From Streptomyces nitrosporeus (GTDB lineage: Bacteria > Actinomycetota > Actinomycetes > Streptomycetales > Streptomycetaceae): DNA of 64,000 bases. The translations under genes and the position numbers were made by a program. The notes under the pieces are model-generated. The model had not been told where the DNA came from. It made no database searches and was given only the letters and a program-made list of their open reading frames with translations. Position 1 is the first letter of the stretch. The number at the start of each line of letters is the position of its first letter. The DNA lies in assembly GCF_008704555.1 (NCBI RefSeq), contig NZ_CP023702.1, positions 1,116,001 to 1,180,000 of the forward strand, given 5' to 3'. Positions 1-7,954 of this stretch are shown piece after piece.

Positions 1-8
1 GGTGGCGC

Positions 9-581
9 TCAGCGGGTTTGCCGGAGCACCGCGCGGGCAGCGCGTTCGGCGAGTCCGAGGCCGAGCCGGCGGCTGCTGAGGAGTTCGGCGTAGAGCGCGG
101 ACTCGACGATCCGCACGTAGAGGTAGGCCAGTTCGTCGGCGCCGGCCGCCGTCCAGAGCGGTGTGCCGTCCCCCGCCTCCAGCAGGATGTTCCGCTGGGC
201 GAGGACGGCCCGCCGGTGTACGCGGCCGCCGGTCAGCAGGCGCCGCGCGGTGTCGGGTTCGGCGCGCAGGAAGGACCGGAAGGGGGCGGAGCCCCGCAGG
301 GCGGTGACGAAGTCGCGGGTGATCTCCAGGACCCCGTCGACACCGGTGCGGGTGCGTCTTCCGCGGGCGCGGGCCAGCAGCCGGTCCGCCAGCGCCCACA
401 GCACGTCGGCCAGGAGCCGGTCCCGGCTGCCGACCACGCGGTAGAGGGTCGCCCGGCTGATCGCGAGGTCCCGGGCGACCGCGTCCATGTCGAGGGTGCC
501 GTGCCGCACGAAGTACCGGCAGGCGCTGTGCACGACGTGGGCCCGGCTCACCACGCGCCGGGAAGGTGCCGTACGCGGCAT
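9..581 (-). CDS. TetR/AcrR-family transcriptional regulator (QsdR-like)
   Basis: 190 residues. An N-terminal TetR helix-turn-helix is visible at about residues 12-55: a VVHSACRYFVRHG helix, then AVARDLAISRATLYRVVGSRD, the usual recognition helix. The remainder is an Arg/Leu/Ala-rich helical ligand and dimerisation domain, whose C-terminal pattern (LAYLYVRIVESALYAELLSSRR) I associate with the QsdR-type subgroup. I chose the ATG at 581 because the helix-turn-helix begins shortly after it. The frame stays open upstream, but that part reads as low-complexity Arg/Pro sequence. The stop codon sits 9 bases from the window edge, so any downstream operon partner is out of view. Targets are unknown. 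Confidence 0.88.
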   Translation of the reverse strand: MPRTAPSRRVVSRAHVVHSACRYFVRHGTLDMDAVARDLAISRATLYRVVGSRDRLLADVLWALADRLLARARGRRTRTGVDGVLEITRDFVTALRGSAPFRSFLRAEPDTARRLLTGGRVHRRAVLAQRNILLEAGDGTPLWTAAGADELAYLYVRIVESALYAELLSSRRLGLGLAERAARAVLRQTR

Positions 582-715
582 GGCAGGCTCGCCTTCTGTG
601 ACGGCTCGCCCCGGCGGCCCCGGGCGAGGGCCGGTGTACCTTACCGTGCGCCCGCCGGCCGGTACGGGCGTTTCCCGGGCCCGCGCCCGCCGGACCCGGC
701 TCCGCGCCGCCCCGC

Positions 716-1696
716 TCAGCCCGGCAGCACCACCGTGCGCTGGGCCGAGAAGTCGCCCCAGGTGCCGTCCGGCAGCTTGGGCCGGAGCTTCAGTGAATAG
801 CGGGTGCCGGGCGGGTCGGTGAGGGTCAGCCGGTAGGTGGCGCGGCCGGCCGGCGGGGTGCCGCCCCAGACGATGGTGGTGGTCAGCTCGCCGTCCAGGT
901 ACAGCTGGTAGGCGGGGATGGTTCCGCCGGTGTCCGGCTGGTCCCAGGACAGGTCCACGACGTACTCCCCGCCCTCGGCCGCCGTCTTCGTCCGGAGCCC
1001 GGTGGGGGCGGTGCTCGCGGGGGCGCCCGGGGCGGACGGGGTGGTGAGGTCGAGGGGTTCGCTGTCGGGCGAGGAGCGGTCGGAGGCGTCGCGGGCGCGG
1101 ACGGTGAAGGTGTAGACGGTGCCGGGCCGCAGTCCGGTGAGCTCGGCCTTGGTCGCGGTGGCCGCGACGCTGTGGATCCGGGAGTCCTCCTGGTAGACGT
1201 CGTACGAGGTGACGCCCACGTCGTCCGTGGAGGCGCCCCAGGTCAGCGTGGCCGTACGCCCGTCCTTCCCGGCGGTGCCGCGCACCTTCACCGGGGCGGT
1301 GGGCGGTTTCTCGTCGGCGGGAGCGGGCTCCGGGGTGGTGACGGAGACGGCGGCGCTGCGGGCGGAGAGGTTGCCGGCGGCGTCCCGGGCGCGGACGGTG
1401 AAGGTGTAGGCGGTGGAGGCGGTCAGCCCCTCGACGTCGATCATCCGCTTGGTGGCGGGGACGGACACGGCCTTCTCGCCCTCGCGGTAGACCTCGTAGC
1501 CGGTGACCGCCTCGTTGTCGGTGGCGTGCTCCCACATGACGTGGACGGTGGTGGCGCTGCTCGCCTGCGCGGTCACGTCCCTGGGCACCGTCGGCTTCTC
1601 CGTGTCGGCCGGCTCGGAGGTCTGGCAGGCGGTGAGCGAGGCGAGCAGCAGGGCCGTGGAACAGGCCAACGCGGTGCGCAGGGGGGAGCGTTGCAT
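716..1696 (-). CDS. Fibronectin type III-domain lipoprotein
   Basis: 326 residues. The N terminus is a lipoprotein signal with lipobox L21-T22-A23-C24, so the protein should be membrane-anchored on the outer face. Two clear fibronectin III repeats follow (about residues 37-125 and 132-225), each with the TAYTFTVRARDA or TVYTFTVRARDA strand pair. A third, more divergent beta-sandwich repeat runs to the end. No catalytic domain is present. FN3 modules are common spacers in actinobacterial glycan hydrolases, and two chitosanase genes lie about 1-3 kb away, but a functional link is only inference. A Shine-Dalgarno-like AGGGAAGG lies just upstream of the ATG. Confidence 0.9.
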   Translation of the reverse strand: MQRSPLRTALACSTALLLASLTACQTSEPADTEKPTVPRDVTAQASSATTVHVMWEHATDNEAVTGYEVYREGEKAVSVPATKRMIDVEGLTASTAYTFTVRARDAAGNLSARSAAVSVTTPEPAPADEKPPTAPVKVRGTAGKDGRTATLTWGASTDDVGVTSYDVYQEDSRIHSVAATATKAELTGLRPGTVYTFTVRARDASDRSSPDSEPLDLTTPSAPGAPASTAPTGLRTKTAAEGGEYVVDLSWDQPDTGGTIPAYQLYLDGELTTTIVWGGTPPAGRATYRLTLTDPPGTRYSLKLRPKLPDGTWGDFSAQRTVVLPG

Positions 1697-1848
1697 GGGG
1701 GGCCTTCCCTCGGACAGCAATGGTCCAGACCTATATGCCATGCAGGGGGCGGCGCCGACAAGGGGGTGGACCGGAACGTTCCGCAATGTCCGGCGGGGCC
1801 GGGGCCCTCCGGGGCGGACCTGGGAGCCCGCCCCGGAGGAGAACCGCG

Positions 1849-2397
1849 TCAGCAGGTCCGCGTGTTGTAACCGGCCGTCTCGATACCGCCGTTGGCCGAA
1901 GCGAACTCCCAGTTGCCGCCCGCGTCCGCGCGCCGGACCATGAAGGTCCAGTTCTTGCCGTGGTACCCGCCGTACCGCTTCCCTCCGCTCACTCCGTCGA
2001 AGGAGATCTTCTTGCCCGCCTTGCCCCAGGTGAGCTTGCCGGCCGAACCGTCGGCGGCCAGCCCCCGGTCCCGCTGCCAGGCCACCGTGGCGGCGCGGGT
2101 CTGCGGGCCGAACGCCCCGTCGGCACCGGAGCGGGGCAGGTAGCCGTCCGCCCACAGGATGGTCTGCCACAGGCAGGTGGCGTTGGAGAGGCGGTTGGTG
2201 GTGGTGTTGACGGCGCCCTCGTCGTTCAGGTCGTCCAGCATCGTGCCGGTCCCGTAGACGTAGGCCCGGCCGTTGTAGGAGTTGCTGGCCGCCGCGGGGG
2301 TGGCGGCCGTGGCCGCGATACCCAGGGCCAGTGTCGCGGCAGCAAAGGGAACAGCGGCTCTGCGCAGCGGACGGAACCGGCTGACGGTTGAGTACAT
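1849..2397 (-). CDS. Secreted peptidoglycan-binding domain protein
   Basis: 182 residues. The signal peptide (RFRPLRRAAVPFAAATLALG, cleavage probably after ATPAAA near residue 37) is followed by a PG_binding_1-like helical segment. That segment shows ATCLWQTILWADGYL then GADGAFGPQTRAATVAWQRDRGL and a GKLTWGK ending. After it comes a Gly/Tyr-rich beta tail (KRYGGYHGKNWTFMVRR) ending in Cys. Two cysteines, one near residue 73 and one at the terminus, could form a disulphide. A GGGAGGA ribosome site precedes the ATG. No enzymatic domain is present; it probably binds cell wall or another polysaccharide. Confidence 0.88.
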   Translation of the reverse strand: MYSTVSRFRPLRRAAVPFAAATLALGIAATAATPAAASNSYNGRAYVYGTGTMLDDLNDEGAVNTTTNRLSNATCLWQTILWADGYLPRSGADGAFGPQTRAATVAWQRDRGLAADGSAGKLTWGKAGKKISFDGVSGGKRYGGYHGKNWTFMVRRADAGGNWEFASANGGIETAGYNTRTC

Positions 2398-2588
2398 GAA
2401 GGGTCCTCCCTGAGAAAAAGGTTTGCTGGTGCGATCGCTGAATGGACGGTACGAGCCGATCGCGCCGTCAGTGAACGGCCCGGGCCTTCTTGTTACCGGG
2501 TGATCGGCTGACGCGGACGTTCCGGGGACACGGCCACAACTCCGCGACAGACCGGGCCGGTCGGCGGCTGGAACGGGCCGGGCGGGCA

Positions 2589-2656
2589 CCGGTGCGGGCG
2601 GTGCGGCCGCCGGTGCGGCGGGGGCGCCGCCGGTGCGGGCGGGGCGGCCGGTGCGG
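2589..2656. repeat. Four CCGGTGCGG repeats spaced about two helical turns apart
   Basis: CCGGTGCGG occurs at 2589-2597, 2610-2618, 2630-2638 and 2648-2656, with start-to-start spacings of 21, 20 and 18 bases. The array ends 32 bases before the chitosanase start at 2689. It could be a repeated protein-binding site or simple GC-rich slippage; the sequence alone does not decide. Confidence 0.5.
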
Positions 2657-2688
2657 GCGGAGCTTGCCGGTCCTGGCACGCTGGGCGG

Positions 2689-3492
2689 GTGAAGCCCAGA
2701 TGTCTCGTTCTCGCCGGTGCCCTGGCACTCGTCCTGTCCGGCTGCTCCCCGTCCTCCTCCGGTGCGCCCGAGAAGAACCTCGACGACCCCGCGAAGAAGG
2801 ACATCGCCATGCGGCTGGTGTCCAGCGCGGAGAACTCGACCCTGGACTGGGAGGCGCAGTACGGCTACATCGAGGACATCGGCGACGGCCGGGGCTACAC
2901 CGCCGGCATCATCGGCTTCTGCTCCGGCACGGGTGATCTGCTGGAGGTCGTCACGCGCTACACCGAGGCCCGGCCCGGCAACGCGCTGGAGCGCTTCCTC
3001 CCCGCGCTGCGCGGGGTGCTGGGCACCGACTCGCACGAGGGGCTCGGTGACGCCTTCACCGGCGCGTGGGCAAAGGCCGCGTCCGATCCGGTCTTCCGCC
3101 GGGCCCAGGACGAGGAACGCGACCACGCCTACTTCGGGCCGGCTCTCGTCCGCGCCCTCGACGACGGGCTCAGCGCGCTCGGCCAGTTCATCTACTACGA
3201 CGCGTACGTGATGCACGGGTACGCCGACGCCAAGGGCACGGTCGGCTTCCGCACCATCAGGGCCGGGGCCGTCGAAGCGGCCGCCCCGCCGTCCAGGGGC
3301 GGCGACGAGGAGGAGTACCTGAACGCCTTCCTCGACGCACGGGTGGAGGCCATACGCCGTGAGCCCTCCCACAGCGACACCAGCCGGGTGGAGACGGCCC
3401 AGCGGGTCTTCGTCCGCGAGGGCAGGCTCCAGCTGGAGACCCCGCTGGCGTGGAAGGTGTACGGCGAGAGCTTCCGCATCGACGAGGAGTGA
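2689..3492 (+). CDS. GH46 chitosanase, lipoprotein form
   Basis: 267 residues. Hydrolyses chitosan (partly deacetylated chitin). The N terminus is a lipoprotein signal with lipobox L16-S17-G18-C19, predicting a membrane-tethered enzyme, unlike typical secreted GH46 chitosanases. The GH46 fold is clear: the SSAENSTLDW block carries the general acid E48, and IEDIGDGRGYT carries the nucleophile-activating D66. These match E22 and D40 of the Streptomyces N174 enzyme, with the same 18-residue spacing. The end (DTSRVETAQRVFVREGRL) is also typical. The GTG start is the only one preceding the signal; no strong Shine-Dalgarno is seen. A paralogue lies 142 bases downstream on the same strand. Confidence 0.94.
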   Translation: MKPRCLVLAGALALVLSGCSPSSSGAPEKNLDDPAKKDIAMRLVSSAENSTLDWEAQYGYIEDIGDGRGYTAGIIGFCSGTGDLLEVVTRYTEARPGNALERFLPALRGVLGTDSHEGLGDAFTGAWAKAASDPVFRRAQDEERDHAYFGPALVRALDDGLSALGQFIYYDAYVMHGYADAKGTVGFRTIRAGAVEAAAPPSRGGDEEEYLNAFLDARVEAIRREPSHSDTSRVETAQRVFVREGRLQLETPLAWKVYGESFRIDEE

Positions 3493-3634
3493 ACCCCGGC
3501 ACCGGTCCGCTCCCTGCGCCCGGCCCCGCCGGCGCGCGGCGCGCCCGGGCGTCGAGGGGGCCGCATACTTTGCCGTCAGGGCCGGGCAGAATCCCCGCAG
3601 AACAACGGAACAGCAGATTCCATTCGGAGGCCCG

Positions 3635-4528
3635 ATGCGTCATTCCCCTCCGTGTGCCGTACGCCGTGACCGGCCGGCCCGCCCCCTCGTCCGCTCCCTC
3701 ATCTCTTCCCTCGCCTGCGCCGGACTCGCGCTGACGGCCCTCGGGCCGGCGCCCGTCGCGGCGGCGGTGACCACCCGTACCGGGGCTTCCGTCCCGGCCG
3801 CACACCTGGAGGCAGCCGCGATCACGCTCGAGGACCCCGTGAAGAAGGAGATCGCCATGCGGCTGGTCTCCAGTGCCGAGAACTCGACCCTGGACTGGGA
3901 GGCGCAGTACGGCTACATCGAGGACATCGGAGACGGCCGGGGCTACACCGCCGGCATCATCGGCTTCTGCTCCGGCACCGGCGACATGCTCGACCTGGTG
4001 GAGCTGTACACCGCCCGCGCCCCGCGCAACGTCCTGGCGGGGTATCTGCCCGCCCTGCGCGCGGTGGACGGCACCGACTCGCACGAGGGGCTCGATCCCG
4101 GCTTCACCGGGGACTGGGCCGAGGCCGCGACCGATCCGGTGTTCCGGCGGGCGCAGGACGACGAGCGTGACCGGGTGTACTTCGGCCCGGCCGTACGCCA
4201 GGCCGTGAACGACGGGCTGGGCGTGCTCGGCCAGTTCATCTACTACGACGCGCTGGTCATGCACGGCGGCGGCAGCGACCCCACCAGTTTCGGGGCGATC
4301 CGCCGCACCGCCCTGGAACACGCCAGGTCCCCCTCCCGGGGCGGTGGCGAGACCGCCTACCTCGACGCGTTCCTGGACGCCCGGGTGTGGGCGATGCGGC
4401 AGGAGGAGGCCCACTCGGACACCAGCCGGGTGGACACCGCCCAGCGGGTCTTCCTCCGTGAGGGCAATCTGGACCTGGACCCGCCGCTGGTCTGGCAGGT
4501 GTACGGCGACAGCTACCGCATCGGCTGA
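3635..4528 (+). CDS. csn: GH46 chitosanase, secreted form
   Basis: 297 residues. Second GH46 chitosanase, with a classical export signal (Arg-rich start, hydrophobic stretch about residues 19-44 ending PVAAA) and no lipobox, so it should be released. The catalytic pair is E82 and D100, in the same motifs as its neighbour. Closer overall to the well-known secreted Streptomyces chitosanases (HGGGSDPTSFGAIRRTA, DTSRVDTAQRVFL, GNLDLDPPL). Start chosen at the ATG with a CGGAGG ribosome site 4 bases upstream. Codons for the active-site block are nearly identical at DNA level to the upstream gene, suggesting duplication or gene conversion. Confidence 0.95.
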   Translation: MRHSPPCAVRRDRPARPLVRSLISSLACAGLALTALGPAPVAAAVTTRTGASVPAAHLEAAAITLEDPVKKEIAMRLVSSAENSTLDWEAQYGYIEDIGDGRGYTAGIIGFCSGTGDMLDLVELYTARAPRNVLAGYLPALRAVDGTDSHEGLDPGFTGDWAEAATDPVFRRAQDDERDRVYFGPAVRQAVNDGLGVLGQFIYYDALVMHGGGSDPTSFGAIRRTALEHARSPSRGGGETAYLDAFLDARVWAMRQEEAHSDTSRVDTAQRVFLREGNLDLDPPLVWQVYGDSYRIG

Positions 4529-4545
4529 CACCGCCAGAACGCCGT

Positions 4546-4592
4546 GTGCGCGTACGGGGGTTCCGGGGCCCCCGGAGGTTCCGTACGCGCAC
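4546..4592. terminator. Bidirectional hairpin between convergent genes
   Basis: A 12-base perfect stem GTGCGCGTACGG / CCGTACGCGCAC (4546-4557 with 4581-4592), with an inner GGGGCCCC-rich stem, lies 18 bases after the chitosanase stop and 23 bases beyond the stop of the minus-strand permease gene. It is placed to stop transcription from both sides. Confidence 0.8.
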
Positions 4593-4614
4593 CGGCCGGC
4601 GGCAGCGGCGGCCG

Positions 4615-6087
4615 TCAGGGGGTGACGGGCAGCGCCATGGGGTCCTTGGGCTGTCCGTTCCCCGCCGGCGCCGGGGGCGTCGCCCCGGGGTCCTCGTCCG
4701 GTTTCCGGCCGAGGTGGTTGAAGGCCAGGTTGAGCAGGATCGCCACCACGCATCCCGTGGAGATGCCCGAGTCCAGGACGACGAGCAGGTCCTCGGGGAA
4801 GGCGTGGTAGAAGCCGGGCGCGGCGATCGGTATGAGGCCGACGCCGAGCGCGGCGGCGACGATCAGCGCGTTCTCGCCCTTCTCCAGGGCGGCGGTGGCC
4901 AGGGTCTGGACGCCGCTGGCGGCGACCGAACCGAACAGGACGATGCCGGCGCCGCCGAGCACCGGCAGCGGGACGAGGGCGATGACCGAGGCCGCGACGG
5001 GGACGAGGCCGAGCACCACGAGGATCGCTCCGCCCGCCGCGACGACGAAGCGGCTGCGGACCTTGGTCATCGCGACCAGGCCGATGTTCTGGGCGAAGGC
5101 GCTGCACATGAAGCCGTTGAACAGCGGACTCAGCGCGCTGCCCAGGGTGTCGGCGCGCAGTCCGCCCTCGATGGTCCGCTCGTCGGCGGGGCGGCCGACG
5201 ATCTTGCCGAGGGCCAGCATGTCCGCGGTGGACTCGGTCATGCAGACCAGCATCACGATGCACATGGAGATGATGGCGGCTGCCTCGAACTGCGGTGCGC
5301 CGAAGTGGAAGGGGGCCGGGAAGCCGATCAGGTCCGCGTCCCCGAGCGCTCCGAAGTCGGTGATGCCGACGGGTATCGCGATGAGGGTGCCGATGACCAG
5401 GCCGAGCAGGATGGCGATCTGCTGGAGGAAGCCGCGCAGCAGTTTGCGCAGGGCGAGCACGATCACGAGGGTGACGGCGGCCATCGTGATGTCGGTGGTG
5501 GAGCCGTAGTCGTCGGCCGCGGCGTTGCCGCCCTGCGCCCAGTTGAAGGCGACCGGCAGCAGGGAGACCCCGATGAGGGTGATGACGGTGCCGGTGACCA
5601 CCGGCGGGAAGAAGCGTACGAGTTTGCAGAAGTAGGGGGCGAGGACGAAGCCGAGGACGCCGGCGACGATGATCGCGCCGAAGATGACGGCGATCCCGTC
5701 GTGCCCGCGGTCCTTGCCGATGGCGACCATCGGGGTGACACCGGCGAAGGAGACACCGTTGACGAACGGCAGCCGTGCGCCGATGCGCCAGAAGCCGAGC
5801 GTCTGCAGGAGGGTGGCGATGCCCGCGGTGAACAGGCTCGCCCCCATCAGGAAGGCGGTCTCCTTCGCGCTCAGGCCCACGGCGGGCCCGACGATCATCG
5901 GCGGGGCGACCACCCCGGCGTACATGGCGGCGACGTGCTGGAGGCCGCTGGTGAACATCCTCAGGGGCGGGAGCGTCTCGTCGACCGGATGTGTACCTTC
6001 CGGTACCGGCCCGGGTGGTGGGCCCGGCTCCGCTGCCGGTCCGGTTGCTGCGATTGCGTCCTTGCGAAACCTGGGCGTGGCTGCCAC
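4615..6087 (-). CDS. NCS2-family nucleobase (xanthine/uric acid type) permease
   Basis: 490 residues. A polytopic membrane protein with about 12-14 hydrophobic segments, of the nucleobase:cation symporter-2 (UraA/XanQ/PucJ) family. The family signature is visible as FNGFMCSAFAQNIGLVAMTKVRSR, with the QN-x-G substrate-site motif, preceded by TESTADMLALGKIVGR. Its place directly downstream of the 8-oxoguanine deaminase and uricase genes makes xanthine or urate the likely cargo, which is inference from context. I chose the GTG at 6087 because GGAGGAG lies 6 bases upstream; an upstream ATG at 6111 is in frame but would bury that ribosome site. Confidence 0.92.
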   Translation of the reverse strand: MAATPRFRKDAIAATGPAAEPGPPPGPVPEGTHPVDETLPPLRMFTSGLQHVAAMYAGVVAPPMIVGPAVGLSAKETAFLMGASLFTAGIATLLQTLGFWRIGARLPFVNGVSFAGVTPMVAIGKDRGHDGIAVIFGAIIVAGVLGFVLAPYFCKLVRFFPPVVTGTVITLIGVSLLPVAFNWAQGGNAAADDYGSTTDITMAAVTLVIVLALRKLLRGFLQQIAILLGLVIGTLIAIPVGITDFGALGDADLIGFPAPFHFGAPQFEAAAIISMCIVMLVCMTESTADMLALGKIVGRPADERTIEGGLRADTLGSALSPLFNGFMCSAFAQNIGLVAMTKVRSRFVVAAGGAILVVLGLVPVAASVIALVPLPVLGGAGIVLFGSVAASGVQTLATAALEKGENALIVAAALGVGLIPIAAPGFYHAFPEDLLVVLDSGISTGCVVAILLNLAFNHLGRKPDEDPGATPPAPAGNGQPKDPMALPVTP

Positions 6088-6267
6088 GGCGGCTCCTCCG
6101 GTCGGGTACACGTCGGCGACGCGGGTGTCAGGGAGGTGGTGCGGGTGGTGCGGGATGCAGGTCGTGCGGGCTGGTGCGGGCAGCTCGGATCGCCGGTCCG
6201 CGGGGCGCGCGCCTTCGGGCTGCGCGTCCCGCGGACCGGTTGCCGCGGACGTCTTCCGGGTCCACGG

Positions 6268-6301
6268 CGGCCGGCCGAGGGCCGTCCCCCTCGGCCGGCC
6301 G
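6268..6301 (-). terminator. Hairpin after the 8-oxoguanine deaminase gene
   Basis: Perfect 14-base stem CGGCCGGCCGAGGG / CCCTCGGCCGGCCG with a 6-base loop, 27 bases beyond the stop codon at 6329. It implies that the permease downstream has its own promoter or is expressed by read-through. Confidence 0.75.
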
Positions 6302-6328
6302 GTCAGGGGGTGTGCCGGCGGGGGGCCT

Positions 6329-7717
6329 TCAGGCCCCGGCGGCGATCTGCGCGAGCCGCCTGGCCTCGTCGCGGGTCGCGCGGGCGACGGCGTCCTCGTC
6401 CACCGTGGTGAGGTGGTTCTCCTCGACGACGGGTCTGCCGTCGACGAGGGAGAGGGTGACGGGGGCCGCCGCTCCGAAGACGAGCGCGGTCACCGGGTCG
6501 GCGATGGAGGCGTGTGCCAGGGTGTCCATCTTCCACAGGACGAGGTCGGCCAGCTTGCCCGCTTCCAGGGAGCCGATCTGCTCGGCGCGGCCGAGCACCC
6601 GCGCGCCCCCGTACGTACCGAGGCGCAGCGCCTGACGGGCGTTCAGGGCCTTCTCGCGGTGGGCGCCGAGGCGGTTGACCAGGAGGGCGTTGCGCAGTTC
6701 GGTGTGGAGTTCGCCGGACTCGTTGGACGCGGTGCCGTCGACGCCGAGGCCGACCGGTACCCCGGCGGCGAGCATGTCGGGGACGCGTGCGATGCCGGCG
6801 GCGAGGCGGGCGTTGGACGAGGGGCAGTGGGCGACTCCGGTGCCGGTACGGGCGAAGGCTGCGATGTCGGAGTCGTTCATGTGGACGCAGTGCGCCATCC
6901 ACACGTCGTCACCGAGCCAGCCGGTCGTCTCGAAGTAGTCGGTGGGGCCCATGCCGAACAGCTCCTTGCAGAACTGCTCCTCCTCCCTGGTCTCCGAACC
7001 GTGGGTGTGCAGGCGCACCCCGCGCCGCCGGGCCAGTTCGGCCCCTTGCCGCAGGAGTTCGGTGGACACGGAGAAGGGCGAGCAGGGCGCCACGGCTATC
7101 CGGGTCATCGCGTCGAAGGAGGTGTCGTGGTGCGCGTCGATGGTGGCCTCGGTGGCGGCGAGGGCATCGTCGAGGGTCTCGACGGCGAAGTCCGGCGGGA
7201 GCCCGCCGTCCTTCTCGCCGCGGTCCATGGAGCCCCGGGCGAGCGTGAAGCGTACGCCCATGTCGCGGGCGGCGCCGATGATCGCGCCGGAGAGGTCGCC
7301 GGCTCCCCGCGGGTGGACGTAGTGGTGGTCCATCGCGGTGGTGACTCCGCCGCGGGCCATCATCGCGAGCGACCCCTGGGCGGCGGCGCGGACCATCGGC
7401 TCGTCGATGCGCGCCCAGGTGGGATAGAGCGCGACGAGCCAGTCGAAGAGGTTGTGGTCGGTCGCCAGGCCCCGGGTGATCCACTGGTAGAAGTGGTGGT
7501 GGGTGTTGACCAGGCCGGGTGTGGCGAGGTGGCCGGTGGCGTCGATCCGCCGTACGACACCGGTGAGGCCCTCCGGGGCCCGGCCGGCGCCGACGGACTC
7601 GATGCGGTTGCCCGCGACGACGATGTGGCCCGAGGCGTACTCGGTGTCCTGGGCGTCGACGGTGGCGACGGCGCAGTTCTCGATGACGGTACGCCGGAGG
7701 TCTGCCGGTGCTGCCAT
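6329..7717 (-). CDS. 8-oxoguanine deaminase (amidohydrolase superfamily)
   Basis: 462 residues. A TIM-barrel metallo-amidohydrolase that should convert 8-oxoguanine to urate, feeding the adjacent uricase pathway. Metal ligands are visible in PGLVNTHHHFYQW (strand-1 HxH motif, about residues 68-75), HTHGSE, MAHCVHM and GLGVDGTASNE (strand-8 Asp). The C-terminal beta-sandwich (SLEAGKLADLVLW) is typical of cytosine deaminase-like members. Related s-triazine and hydroxyatrazine hydrolases share this fold; the urate context favours 8-oxoguanine deaminase. The ATG is preceded by AGGAGAAGGAAG. Separated from uricase by a strong terminator, so probably a separate transcript. Confidence 0.9.
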   Translation of the reverse strand: MAAPADLRRTVIENCAVATVDAQDTEYASGHIVVAGNRIESVGAGRAPEGLTGVVRRIDATGHLATPGLVNTHHHFYQWITRGLATDHNLFDWLVALYPTWARIDEPMVRAAAQGSLAMMARGGVTTAMDHHYVHPRGAGDLSGAIIGAARDMGVRFTLARGSMDRGEKDGGLPPDFAVETLDDALAATEATIDAHHDTSFDAMTRIAVAPCSPFSVSTELLRQGAELARRRGVRLHTHGSETREEEQFCKELFGMGPTDYFETTGWLGDDVWMAHCVHMNDSDIAAFARTGTGVAHCPSSNARLAAGIARVPDMLAAGVPVGLGVDGTASNESGELHTELRNALLVNRLGAHREKALNARQALRLGTYGGARVLGRAEQIGSLEAGKLADLVLWKMDTLAHASIADPVTALVFGAAAPVTLSLVDGRPVVEENHLTTVDEDAVARATRDEARRLAQIAAGA

Positions 7718-7900
7718 GGTGCTTCCTTCTCCTCGGAGGACGGCGGGCGGGCACGGCAGGACCCTGGGGATTTGAGTGCCACAGCGTGCGTGCGCGGCTG
7801 TGGGTGCCGAAGGGACGGGCCTGGGGGCCGGGCCGGGGGAACGGCGGGGCGGTGGGCCGACGGTCCGTCAGGAGCGCTTGCGGGCCGGGGGCCCGGGGTG

Positions 7901-7947
7901 CCCGGCCGGCTCCGCCCCCGCGGTGCGGAGGGGCGGGGCCGGCCGGG
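7901..7947 (-). terminator. Strong terminator after the uricase operon
   Basis: An 18-base stem (7901-7918 with 7930-7947, one G-U pair) with an 11-base loop, starting 7 bases beyond the uricase stop. It is well placed to end the OHCU-HIUH-uricase transcript. Confidence 0.85.
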
Positions 7948-7954
7948 CGGCGGG

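Noticed and set aside
7779..7803. CCACAGC/GCTGTGG dyad downstream of the uricase terminator
   Set aside because: The 7-base stem with an 11-base loop is weak compared with the terminator at 7901-7947 and does not sit at a recognisable promoter; chance is likely in GC-rich sequence.
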